This document shows, one piece after another, positions 29,341 to 36,290 of a stretch of 64,000 nt of DNA. A program made the position numbers and the translations under genes. The DNA comes from Polynucleobacter sp. JS-JIR-II-b4 (GTDB lineage: Bacteria; Pseudomonadota; Gammaproteobacteria; Burkholderiales; Burkholderiaceae), in contig NZ_CP061306.1 in NCBI RefSeq assembly GCF_018687815.1, positions 434,001 to 498,000 of the forward strand. Reading direction: 5' to 3'. Every line of letters starts with the position of its first letter. Within the stretch, counting starts at the first letter, position 1. The notes under the pieces are model-generated. The model was not told the origin of the DNA, did no database searches, and saw nothing but the letters and a program-made list of their open reading frames with translations.

Positions 29341-31249
29341 GAGTAATTCGCTTTTCGAAACCCTTCAGCAGGATGTTAAACGGCTACCCGGATTGCCGGG
29401 GGTATATCGCTTTTTTGATGAAGCGGGGCATATTCTGTATGTAGGCAAAGCTCGCAACCTCAAAAAGCGTGTCTCAAGTTATTTTCAGCGTACCCAGTTA
29501 TCACCACGTATCGAACTGATGGTGGGCAAAATTGCCCGCTATGAGACAACGGTAACACGGACTGAAACTGAAGCTCTTATTCTAGAGAACAATCTCATTA
29601 AAGAGTTGGCTCCACCATTTAATATTTTGTTTCGTGATGACAAGTCTTATCCGTATGTCATGTTAACGGGGCACCAGTTCCCAAGATTGGCTTCATATCG
29701 CGGTAAGGTGGATAAGCGCAATCATTATTTTGGGCCATTTCCGAATAGTTGGGCAGTGCGCAATAGTGTGCAGATTCTTCAAAAAGTATTCCGCTTAAGA
29801 ACTTGTGAGGATTCTGTATTTAAGAATCGCAGCCGTCCTTGCCTCTTGCATCAAATTCATCGCTGCAGTGCCCCATGCGTCGGTCGCCTTAGTGTTGAAC
29901 AGTATGGACAAGATGTTGCTCAAGCTACTCGATTTTTAGAGGGTGATCACAGCCGAGTCTTGTCTGAGCTTGAAAAAGATATGCACAAGCATAGCGAAGC
30001 AATGGAGTTTGAGATGGCTGCGGTATTACGCGATCGCATCGCTGACTTATCTAGTGTGTTACAGCAACAGTCGATGGATACCGTTGCTGAGGGTGAGGGT
30101 GATGTGGATGTGATTGCAGTAGCGCAAATGGAAGGTATGGTTTGCGTGAACTTAGCAATGATTCGTGGTGGTCGTCATTTGGGTGATAGGGCGTATTTCC
30201 CCAAAGGTTTGCGCTCCACTTCCGGTGAGTTGCCATCCCCAGCAGAAATACTAGAAGCCTTCATTACTCAGCATTATTTAGAAGAGCATGCCGATGAGAC
30301 TGCTGCGAATTTAATTCCACCGGTTCTCGTTCTAAATCATGCCCTGCAATCAGCAAGCGACGACCTTGCTCAGCTTAATGAATCTCCCCCAGAAGATTTA
30401 CACGAGTTATTAAATGCACAAGCTGGCAGAAAAATTACTTTCTTGCATCAACCTCAAGGTCAAAGACGTCACTGGCTTGGGATGGCGGAGGGAAATGCGA
30501 AGATTGCACTTACTAAACGCTTAGTTGAGACGGGTGGGCAGTTAGCTAGGGCACGTGCATTGGCTGATATCTTGAGCCTCGAATTGGAAAGTCTTGAGCA
30601 GTTGCGCATCGAATGTTTTGATATTAGCCACACCTCTGGTGAAGCAACCCAAGCATCTTGTGTGGTGTATGCCAAAAACGCAATGCAATCGAGTGAGTAT
30701 CGACGGTTCAATATTAATGACATCACACCAGGTGATGATTACGCAGCTATGCGCCAGGTCTTGCAGAGACGCTATGCCAATTTTCAAGAGCTGCCTGTTG
30801 AAAAGATTCCTCAAGTGATTTTGATTGACGGCGGCAAAGGCCAGGTAGAAATGGCAAGACAAGTTCTTTCTGAATTTGGCATGGACGTTGGATTGATTGT
30901 GGGCGTTGCTAAGGGCGAAGGTCGCAAGGTTGGACTGGAAACACTCATTTTTGCAGATGGACGTAAGGCGTTGGAGTTGGGTATTGATAGTGCGGCATTG
31001 CTATTGGTAGCCCAAATACGGGATGAGGCGCACCGCTTCGCCATTACTGGTATGCGCGCTAAACGCGCTAAGGCTAGGACTATCTCCCGTCTAGAGGAGA
31101 TTGAGGGCATTGGTGCCAAGCGTCGTCAAAAGTTGTTGGCTCGTTTTGGTGGCTTAAAGGGTGTCTCCAATGCCAGCATCGAAGAGATCGCCAGTGTTGA
31201 AGGCGTCTCCTTAACACTCGCTGAACAAATATATCGTCAGCTTCATTAG
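29339..31249 (+). CDS. uvrC: UvrABC system protein C
   Basis: Makes both incisions in nucleotide-excision repair; 636 residues. The N-terminal GIY-YIG domain has LPGVYRFF and [18 protein letters not shown]. The UVR domain near 200-235 binds UvrB, the RNase H-like 5'-incision domain contains ECFDISHT and LIDGGKGQ, and tandem helix-hairpin-helix motifs close the protein. There is no alternative start before the catalytic domain, so the overlap with the earP start is real. Confidence 0.97.
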   Translation: MSNSLFETLQQDVKRLPGLPGVYRFFDEAGHILYVGKARNLKKRVSSYFQRTQLSPRIELMVGKIARYETTVTRTETEALILENNLIKELAPPFNILFRDDKSYPYVMLTGHQFPRLASYRGKVDKRNHYFGPFPNSWAVRNSVQILQKVFRLRTCEDSVFKNRSRPCLLHQIHRCSAPCVGRLSVEQYGQDVAQATRFLEGDHSRVLSELEKDMHKHSEAMEFEMAAVLRDRIADLSSVLQQQSMDTVAEGEGDVDVIAVAQMEGMVCVNLAMIRGGRHLGDRAYFPKGLRSTSGELPSPAEILEAFITQHYLEEHADETAANLIPPVLVLNHALQSASDDLAQLNESPPEDLHELLNAQAGRKITFLHQPQGQRRHWLGMAEGNAKIALTKRLVETGGQLARARALADILSLELESLEQLRIECFDISHTSGEATQASCVVYAKNAMQSSEYRRFNINDITPGDDYAAMRQVLQRRYANFQELPVEKIPQVILIDGGKGQVEMARQVLSEFGMDVGLIVGVAKGEGRKVGLETLIFADGRKALELGIDSAALLLVAQIRDEAHRFAITGMRAKRAKARTISRLEEIEGIGAKRRQKLLARFGGLKGVSNASIEEIASVEGVSLTLAEQIYRQLH

Positions 31250-31282
31250 GAGCAATGACCGTTCTTGGTTTATGCTTATCCA

Positions 31283-31858
31283 ATGCCTTTCAATCTACCG
31301 ATCGCCCTAACCTGGTTGCGTGTTGCAGCGATTCCGCTGTTGGTAGCTATTTTTTATCTTCCTAATTCCTGGCTTACTCCGTTTGATAAGAATCTGATTG
31401 CAGCAATCATCTTTATCTCTGCCGCTATTACTGATTGGTTAGATGGTTTCTTGGCCCGCCGTTTAAAGCAAGAATCTGCATTTGGTCAGTTCTTGGATCC
31501 TGTTGCAGACAAGCTGATTGTTGCTGCCGCTTTATTGGTTTTATTAAACATGGATCGCGTCCAAGTTTGGGTTGCACTCATCATCATTGGTCGTGAAATC
31601 ACGATCTCCGCCCTGAGAGAGTGGATGGCTTTATTGGGAGCCGGAAAAAGCGTGGCAGTTCATATGGTTGGCAAGCTCAAAACAACTGCTCAACTCGTGG
31701 CCATTCCCTTCTTATTGCTCAATGACACCTTATTTGGTTGGTTAAATTGTGCGCAAGTAGGTACCTGGTTAATTTGGATTGCCTCATTTTTAACGCTTTG
31801 GTCGATGTTCTATTACATGAAAAAGGCTTTGCCGCAGTTGGCTGGAAAAATCGATTAA
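31283..31858 (+). CDS. pgsA: CDP-diacylglycerol-glycerol-3-phosphate phosphatidyltransferase
   Basis: Makes phosphatidylglycerol phosphate in the inner membrane; 191 residues from ATG 31283. The CDP-alcohol phosphatidyltransferase motif runs from DWLDG through ARRLKQES to GQFLDPVADK, matching D-x2-DG-x2-AR-x8-G-x3-D-x3-D. Several hydrophobic helices flank it. A TTG at 31265 could add six residues but offers no better ribosome site. The uvrC-pgsA order, followed by tRNA genes, resembles E. coli. Confidence 0.95.
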   Translation: MPFNLPIALTWLRVAAIPLLVAIFYLPNSWLTPFDKNLIAAIIFISAAITDWLDGFLARRLKQESAFGQFLDPVADKLIVAAALLVLLNMDRVQVWVALIIIGREITISALREWMALLGAGKSVAVHMVGKLKTTAQLVAIPFLLLNDTLFGWLNCAQVGTWLIWIASFLTLWSMFYYMKKALPQLAGKID

Positions 31859-31974
31859 GCGTTATAAAGCCCAGCCAGTTAAGCCTCTAGGGGCAATTGG
31901 ATTCCCTCCATTTTTATGTTTTACAAGGAATAATGCTTTCTTCCCGATTGTTTGTTAAACTACTGCCCTGTTAT

Positions 31975-32050
31975 GCGGGAATAGCTCAGCTGGTAGAGCG
32001 ATACCTTGCCAAGGTATAGGTCGGGAGTTCGAACCTCCTTTCCCGCTCCA
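31975..32050 (+). tRNA. tRNA-Gly (GCC)
   Basis: A 76-base cloverleaf read by hand: acceptor GCGGGAA/TTCCCGC, D-arm GCTC/GAGC, anticodon stem ATACC/GGTAT with loop TTGCCAA (anticodon GCC), T-arm with TTCGAAC, and an encoded CCA end. All stems pair; one G-T pair closes the T stem. Confidence 0.97.
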
Positions 32051-32056
32051 AGTTCG

Positions 32057-32087
32057 ATGGGAAGCCCTCAAAAGCTTCCCATTTTTG
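32057..32087 (+). terminator. Terminator-like hairpin between two tRNA genes
   Basis: ATGGGAAGC (32057-32065) and GCTTCCCAT (32074-32082) pair around an eight-base loop, followed by TTTTT. It could end the tRNA-Gly transcript, or form a processing signal in a joint precursor with tRNA-Cys. Confidence 0.6.
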
Positions 32088-32099
32088 ATTCAAAAGTAT

Positions 32100-32173
32100 G
32101 GCGCGTTGGCCGAGTGGTTAGGCAGGAGCCTGCAAAGCTTCGTACGGGGGTTCGATTCCCTCACGCGCCTCCA
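32100..32173 (+). tRNA. tRNA-Cys (GCA)
   Basis: A 74-base cloverleaf: acceptor GGCGCGT/ACGCGCC, D-arm GCC/GGC, anticodon stem GGAGC/GCTTC with loop CTGCAAA (anticodon GCA), T-loop TTCGATT with a GGGGG/CCCTC stem, and an encoded CCA. It is probably the only Cys tRNA type needed by the cell, but that cannot be checked here. Confidence 0.96.
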
Positions 32174-32266
32174 GTAATTTGTCTTGACGAATTAGGTGCA
32201 TCACCTAAAATACTTTTAACTATCGTAAGTAAAAAGCGTCAACTACCTTAATCAAATGCTACACAC

Positions 32267-32728
32267 ATGATCACAATTCAAACTTTAAAAGTTAGTGCCC
32301 TCGCATTATTTTTAACAGCGCTCTTGGGTGCATGTGCCAGTTCAGGAGATTCTCCTACCGGTACAGCAGAAGAGATTCAGGAAGTGCAATCACAACTTTT
32401 GGGTGATATGCCTTTGCCGCAAGGTGCACGTCTGTCTGGTGGCGATTCCATCATTATTGGTCGTGGCAATGAGTGGGTTGGTAGAGCGGTTGTGAATGCA
32501 CTGCAAGGCGCAACGGATGTCTACGCATTTTTCCAGTCAGAATATCCAAAGGGTGGCTGGACTACTGTTACTGCAGTGAAAGCAAAAACAAGTATTTTGG
32601 TTTTCACTAAAGGCGATAGAACTGCTACTGTTGAAATCGTTGATGGATCTCTCGGCGGTCCTAAGTCAGTCATCATCGTGACTTCTTCACCAAAGAATGC
32701 AAACGTAGTTGCCCCAACTCGTAAATAA
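32267..32728 (+). CDS. Small lipoprotein of unknown function
   Basis: A 153-residue predicted lipoprotein. The N-terminal hydrophobic segment ends in the lipobox LLGAC, so Cys23 would be lipidated, and Ala24-Ser25 after it suggests outer-membrane sorting. The mature part is a mixed alpha/beta domain with PLPQGARL and VYAFFQSEYPKGGW blocks, and no cysteine. No catalytic motif is visible. It stands alone between tRNA-Cys and a strong terminator. Confidence 0.8.
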   Translation: MITIQTLKVSALALFLTALLGACASSGDSPTGTAEEIQEVQSQLLGDMPLPQGARLSGGDSIIIGRGNEWVGRAVVNALQGATDVYAFFQSEYPKGGWTTVTAVKAKTSILVFTKGDRTATVEIVDGSLGGPKSVIIVTSSPKNANVVAPTRK

Positions 32729-32752
32729 GGTTACTGAGTAAAGTGGTAAATA

Positions 32753-32780
32753 AAAAAGGCCTCTAACAAGAGGCCTTTTG
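32753..32780. terminator. Bidirectional terminator between lipoprotein gene and lexA
   Basis: AAAAAGGCCTCT and AGAGGCCTTTT arms with an AACA loop, between convergent genes. Confidence 0.88.
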
Positions 32781-32796
32781 CTTGGGCGGCTCTAGA

Positions 32797-33516
32797 CTAG
32801 AGCCCTTCAGCCCTGATCAAGCCAACTGCCTGGCCTTCAATTGCAAAGTTGGGTTGACGATCATCCACCAAAATGTTTTTGAAGTCTGGGTTCTCTGCTT
32901 GGAGTTCGATGACCATACCGCTCGCAGTTTTCTTTTGCTGCCAACGCTTCACAGTCACCTCATCATCAAGGCGAGCAACAACAATGTCACCGTTGCGAAC
33001 TTCGGTTGTCTTTCTGACGGCTAAATAATCACCATCCAGGATGCCGGCATCGCGCATGCTCATGCCTTTTACTTTTAATAAGTAATCGGCACCTTTACTA
33101 AATAAATTGGGGTCAACCGGAACATGCTTTTCAATATGCTCCACTGCCATGATCGGAGATCCGGCGGCAACGCGACCAATCAATGGCAATGTGAGTTGTT
33201 GTAAGGCGCCTGACGGTAAAGATAGTTGGCGATATTTATTACTGTTGTGTGATTGATTGAATCTTTGTGGAATGCGAATGCCGCGTGAAGTGCCAGGCGT
33301 TAATTCGATATAACCTTTTTTGGCAAGTGCGCGCAAATGTTCTTCGGCGGCGTTGGCAGAAGCAAATCCGAGTTGGTTAGCGATCTCTGCACGAGTTGGC
33401 GGCAGGCCACTCTCATCGATGGCTTTAGTAATCAACTCCAAAATCTCATTCTGGCGTGGAGTGAGCTTGGGGAGGGCAGTCAGCTCCTCTGGAAAATCGA
33501 CTGTGTTTATGTCCAT
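32797..33516 (-). CDS. lexA: SOS repressor LexA
   Basis: Represses DNA-damage genes and cleaves itself when RecA is activated; 239 residues, longer than E. coli LexA (202). The N-terminal winged helix contains [12 protein letters not shown] and [13 protein letters not shown]. The cleavage site is Ala118-Gly119 (VAAGSP). The Ser/Lys dyad is Ser153 (GMSMRD) and Lys190 (TVKRW). The extra length is mainly in the linker around residues 80-110. The likely LexA box lies immediately upstream of the start. Confidence 0.97.
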   Translation of the reverse strand: MDINTVDFPEELTALPKLTPRQNEILELITKAIDESGLPPTRAEIANQLGFASANAAEEHLRALAKKGYIELTPGTSRGIRIPQRFNQSHNSNKYRQLSLPSGALQQLTLPLIGRVAAGSPIMAVEHIEKHVPVDPNLFSKGADYLLKVKGMSMRDAGILDGDYLAVRKTTEVRNGDIVVARLDDEVTVKRWQQKKTASGMVIELQAENPDFKNILVDDRQPNFAIEGQAVGLIRAEGL

Positions 33517-33517
33517 A

Positions 33518-33533
33518 CTGGGATTGTATACAG
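33518..33533. promoter_or_regulatory. Candidate LexA operator (SOS box)
   Basis: The 16-mer CTGGGATTGTATACAG fits CTGT-N8-ACAG with one mismatch. It lies one base upstream of the lexA ATG and 43 bases before the divergent asparaginase start. Its place agrees with LexA autoregulation; it could also affect the neighbour. Confidence 0.55.
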
Positions 33534-33575
33534 CAGTATTTGATAGATCAAGCTATTTAAGGGGGATAATGGGGT

Positions 33576-34652
33576 ATGAGCTCTCAACAAAATACTCCTG
33601 AAACTTCACCCCATATCTTGGTGTTGGGTATGGGTGGCACGATTGCCGGTTTGGCGCCGAGCCCAGCTGAAAATCCTATGCAATATGAAGCTGGCCAGGT
33701 CGAAGTGGCCTCGTTGCTTGCCCATATTCAGTCCGCCGTTCCAGAAGGTATTCGCTTAGTTTCAAGGCAGGTTGCCAATATCAATAGCCGCAACCTGACA
33801 GAATCTTTATTGACCTTACTGGGCGAGACTGTAAGAGAGGCCCTTGCTAATTCCTTGGTCAAAGGAGTAGTGGTCACTCACGGAACTGACACGATTGAAG
33901 AAACGGGTGTCTTTTTGCAGTTGACTTGTGGCAAATATGCTCAAAATTTAGGCAAAAGAGTCATCTTGACTGGCGCTATGTTGCCGTCCAATGCCCCTAA
34001 GGCGGATGGCCCATCGAACTTGCTAGATGCCATTCGTTGGGCATCTACCCCGATAGATAACTGCCCGGGTGGCGTTTATGCGGTCATGGATGGCAGAGGC
34101 TGTTTGGCTATGGATCTGGCAAAACGCCATGGTAGCGCCCTCAATGCACCCATCCAAGCCTCTCCTAGTAGCTCAGTTGGGTTGATTAATCCATCTTGGC
34201 TGTCAGGTGTTAAGGCGGTTCAGGCCCTTTGGAGTGAAGATTTGCCCATTCCCAAAGAGGGTGAGTGGCCTTGGGTAGAGATATTGACTAGCCATGCTGG
34301 CGCTCGCTCAGAAACGATTACCCATTGGCTGAACTCCAAAGTAAAGGGCTTGGTCCTTGCGGGCTCTGGCATGGGAGGCTTTCATGATGCCTGGAGGGAT
34401 TCTCTGGGTGCAGCGGTAAAGCATGGAATTGCCTTGGTCAGAACCACCAGAACCGGCGCGGGTGAAACCTTGCCCGATTTGCCTGAAAAGGACATTGGCG
34501 GTTGTTTAGCATCAGGCAGCCTTACTGCTCCTAGGGCAAGAATTGCACTCCAGCTAGCGCTGAATGCCGAAAAACAGTCTCAAATAGCTGGTAAATCCCT
34601 GACTTGGCAGGATTTTTTTGCTAGAATAGCGGTCTTACCTGTAATCCGGTAA
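33576..34652 (+). CDS. L-asparaginase (type I/II family)
   Basis: Hydrolyses asparagine to aspartate and ammonia; 358 residues. The first catalytic motif is GMGGTIAG with Thr22 as nucleophile, and the second is VTHGTDTIEET with Thr104-Asp105. A later DLAKRHG block carries the probable catalytic Lys. No signal peptide is visible, so it is probably cytosolic. Start ATG 33576 has GGGG seven bases upstream. The gene is divergent from lexA, and its 3' end overlaps a candidate promoter for the rpsF operon. Confidence 0.92.
   Translation: MSSQQNTPETSPHILVLGMGGTIAGLAPSPAENPMQYEAGQVEVASLLAHIQSAVPEGIRLVSRQVANINSRNLTESLLTLLGETVREALANSLVKGVVVTHGTDTIEETGVFLQLTCGKYAQNLGKRVILTGAMLPSNAPKADGPSNLLDAIRWASTPIDNCPGGVYAVMDGRGCLAMDLAKRHGSALNAPIQASPSSSVGLINPSWLSGVKAVQALWSEDLPIPKEGEWPWVEILTSHAGARSETITHWLNSKVKGLVLAGSGMGGFHDAWRDSLGAAVKHGIALVRTTRTGAGETLPDLPEKDIGGCLASGSLTAPRARIALQLALNAEKQSQIAGKSLTWQDFFARIAVLPVIR
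34599..34627 (+). promoter_or_regulatory. Candidate promoter for the rpsF operon
   Basis: CTGACT (34599-34604), a 17-base spacer and TAGAAT (34622-34627) lie inside the last codons of the asparaginase gene. Transcription would start near 34634 and give a leader of about 150 nt before rpsF. Confidence 0.5.
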
Positions 34653-34653
34653 G
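34634..34653 (+). promoter_or_regulatory. Candidate S6:S18-type leader hairpin
   Basis: CTTACC and GGTAAG pair around an eight-base loop ending in CC, giving a CCGG context at the 3' arm. Leaders of rpsF operons in many bacteria hold an S6:S18 binding element with a conserved CCG. The location fits; the detailed secondary structure has not been tested. Confidence 0.35.
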
Positions 34654-34786
34654 TGCTGAAAAGCAGCTGTAAAAGTGTTGTAAGCAGTACCTACAATTTG
34701 TTACTACCTTGTCACACTGGCGCTGAGTTCACAACCATCAGAACTTAGCAAGACGCCCAGGTGACTTAATCCTTAAGGAGTGTTAG

Positions 34787-35161
34787 ATGCGTCATTATGA
34801 AATCGTCTTTATCGTCCATCCGGACCAAAGCGAGCAAGTGCCAGCGATGATCGATCGTTACAAAGCTACATTAGCAGCTGCGGGCGGCAAAATTCATCGT
34901 ATGGAAGACTGGGGTCGTCGTCAGATGGCTTACATGATCGACAAGCTTGCTAAAGCCCATTACGTTTGCATGAACATTGAGTGCGACCAGAAAACTCTGG
35001 AAGAGCTTGAGCATGCGTTCAAATTTAACGATGCTGTTTTGCGTCACCTCATTATCAAGACTAAGAAAGCTGAAACAGAGCCTTCTATCATGATGAAAGA
35101 AGTGCAACGTGAAGAAGCGCGTAAATCTGCTCAAGCCGACGCTCCTGTAGCGACAGCCTAA
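34787..35161 (+). CDS. rpsF: 30S ribosomal protein S6
   Basis: A 124-residue small-subunit protein. [20 protein letters not shown] at the N-terminus and [12 protein letters not shown] are the family signature. AAGGAG is seven bases before the ATG. It is the first gene of the rpsF-priB-rpsR-rplI operon, as in E. coli. The tail after residue 100 is Glu/Ala-rich, resembling S6 proteins whose ends are glutamylated, but it has no poly-Glu run. Confidence 0.98.
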   Translation: MRHYEIVFIVHPDQSEQVPAMIDRYKATLAAAGGKIHRMEDWGRRQMAYMIDKLAKAHYVCMNIECDQKTLEELEHAFKFNDAVLRHLIIKTKKAETEPSIMMKEVQREEARKSAQADAPVATA

Positions 35162-35220
35162 GTTAGAAATTTGAAGAGGAATACACAGACTAGAAAACGT
35201 ATCAGAGAAGCGGAGCGGCG

Positions 35221-35514
35221 TTGAATCATTTCACCCTCACTGCAATCTTGGTATCTAAAGACGCGATTCGATTTACACCAGCAGGAATACCGGTGATGCA
35301 TTGTCAGCTAGAGCATAGCGGCCAAGCAAACGAGGTAGGAGTGGCAAGGAAAATTCAGATGAACGTTGAAGCCATCACAATCGGTCCGATACAAAAGGAC
35401 TTAGAGCGAATGGATTTAGGAACTGAGGCAGTGTTTGAGGGATTCTTAGCACCCAAGACTCTACGTAATCAAAGACTTGTTTTCCATATTACCCATATTC
35501 AATTGAAAAATTAA
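35221..35514 (+). CDS. priB: Primosomal replication protein PriB
   Basis: Single-stranded-DNA binding OB-fold protein that works with PriA in restarting replication forks; 97 residues. It starts with TTG at 35221, with GGAGCGG upstream; no ATG lies early enough to keep the first beta strand. [24 protein letters not shown] is split across the first strands as expected. Its location between rpsF and rpsR is diagnostic. In related bacteria it acts together with DnaB-loading factors, and dnaB follows in this region. Confidence 0.93.
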   Translation: MNHFTLTAILVSKDAIRFTPAGIPVMHCQLEHSGQANEVGVARKIQMNVEAITIGPIQKDLERMDLGTEAVFEGFLAPKTLRNQRLVFHITHIQLKN

Positions 35515-35527
35515 AGAGGAAATCATC

Positions 35528-35800
35528 ATGGCGTTTGGAAAGAAACCCGATTTCAAAAAGAAACCAGCTCAGAACCCATTGTTCAAGCGTAAGCGTTATT
35601 GCCGTTTCACTGTTGCTGGCGTAGAACAGATTGATTACAAAGATGTAGATACATTGAAGGACTTCATTGGCGAGAACGCCAAGATCACTCCTGCTCGTTT
35701 GACAGGCACAAAAGCAAAGTATCAGCGTCAATTAGACACTGCTATCAAGCGTGCTCGTTACTTGGCTTTATTGCCATTCTCCGATCAACATAAGAAATAA
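35528..35800 (+). CDS. rpsR: 30S ribosomal protein S18
   Basis: A 90-residue protein that forms a dimer with S6 on the ribosome platform. The conserved core is [24 protein letters not shown], read here as [12 protein letters not shown] followed by [26 protein letters not shown] provides the ribosome site. It sits 13 bases after priB and 13 before rplI. Confidence 0.98.
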   Translation: MAFGKKPDFKKKPAQNPLFKRKRYCRFTVAGVEQIDYKDVDTLKDFIGENAKITPARLTGTKAKYQRQLDTAIKRARYLALLPFSDQHKK

Positions 35801-35813
35801 TTGGGAGCCCTCA

Positions 35814-36266
35814 ATGCAAATCATTCTTTTAGAAAAAGTAACTAACCTGGGCAACCTTGGCGACGTAGTTCGCGTTAAAGACGGTTTCGCTCGTAACTTT
35901 TTAATCCCACAACGCAAAGCCCGTCGTGCAACTGAAGCAGCGATTGCTGACTTCGCAGTTCGTCGTGCTGAGTTGGAAAAATTGGCTGCTGAGAAATTGG
36001 CTGCTGCTGAAGTAGTTGGCGCAAAGCTTAAGGACTTGGTTCTCGAAATCGGTCAAAAAGCGGGTGTTGACGGTCGTTTGTTTGGTTCTGTAACCAACCA
36101 TGACATCGCTGATGCTTTGAAAGCTAAAGGCTTCACAATTGAGAAGTCTTCAGTTCGTATGCCTACTGGCCCATTGAAAATGGTTGGTGATCACCCTGTA
36201 GCGGTTGCTGTTCATACCGACGTAGTTGCAGACATCACTATTCGTGTAGTTGGCGAGCAAGCTTAA
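35814..36266 (+). CDS. rplI: 50S ribosomal protein L9
   Basis: A 150-residue large-subunit protein with two globular domains joined by a long helix. The N-terminus [19 protein letters not shown] and GYARNFLIP-like [11 protein letters not shown] are diagnostic. The ATG 35814 has GGGAG upstream; an open frame reaching back to 35751 overlaps rpsR and was trimmed. It ends 24 bases before dnaB, so dnaB may be part of the operon. Confidence 0.98.
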   Translation: MQIILLEKVTNLGNLGDVVRVKDGFARNFLIPQRKARRATEAAIADFAVRRAELEKLAAEKLAAAEVVGAKLKDLVLEIGQKAGVDGRLFGSVTNHDIADALKAKGFTIEKSSVRMPTGPLKMVGDHPVAVAVHTDVVADITIRVVGEQA

Positions 36267-36290
36267 GTTTTAGATCTGTAAACTAGCCAC

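Noticed and set aside
32006..32251. An 81-codon forward frame across the tRNA genes.
   Set aside because: It is made almost entirely of tRNA-Gly and tRNA-Cys sequence.
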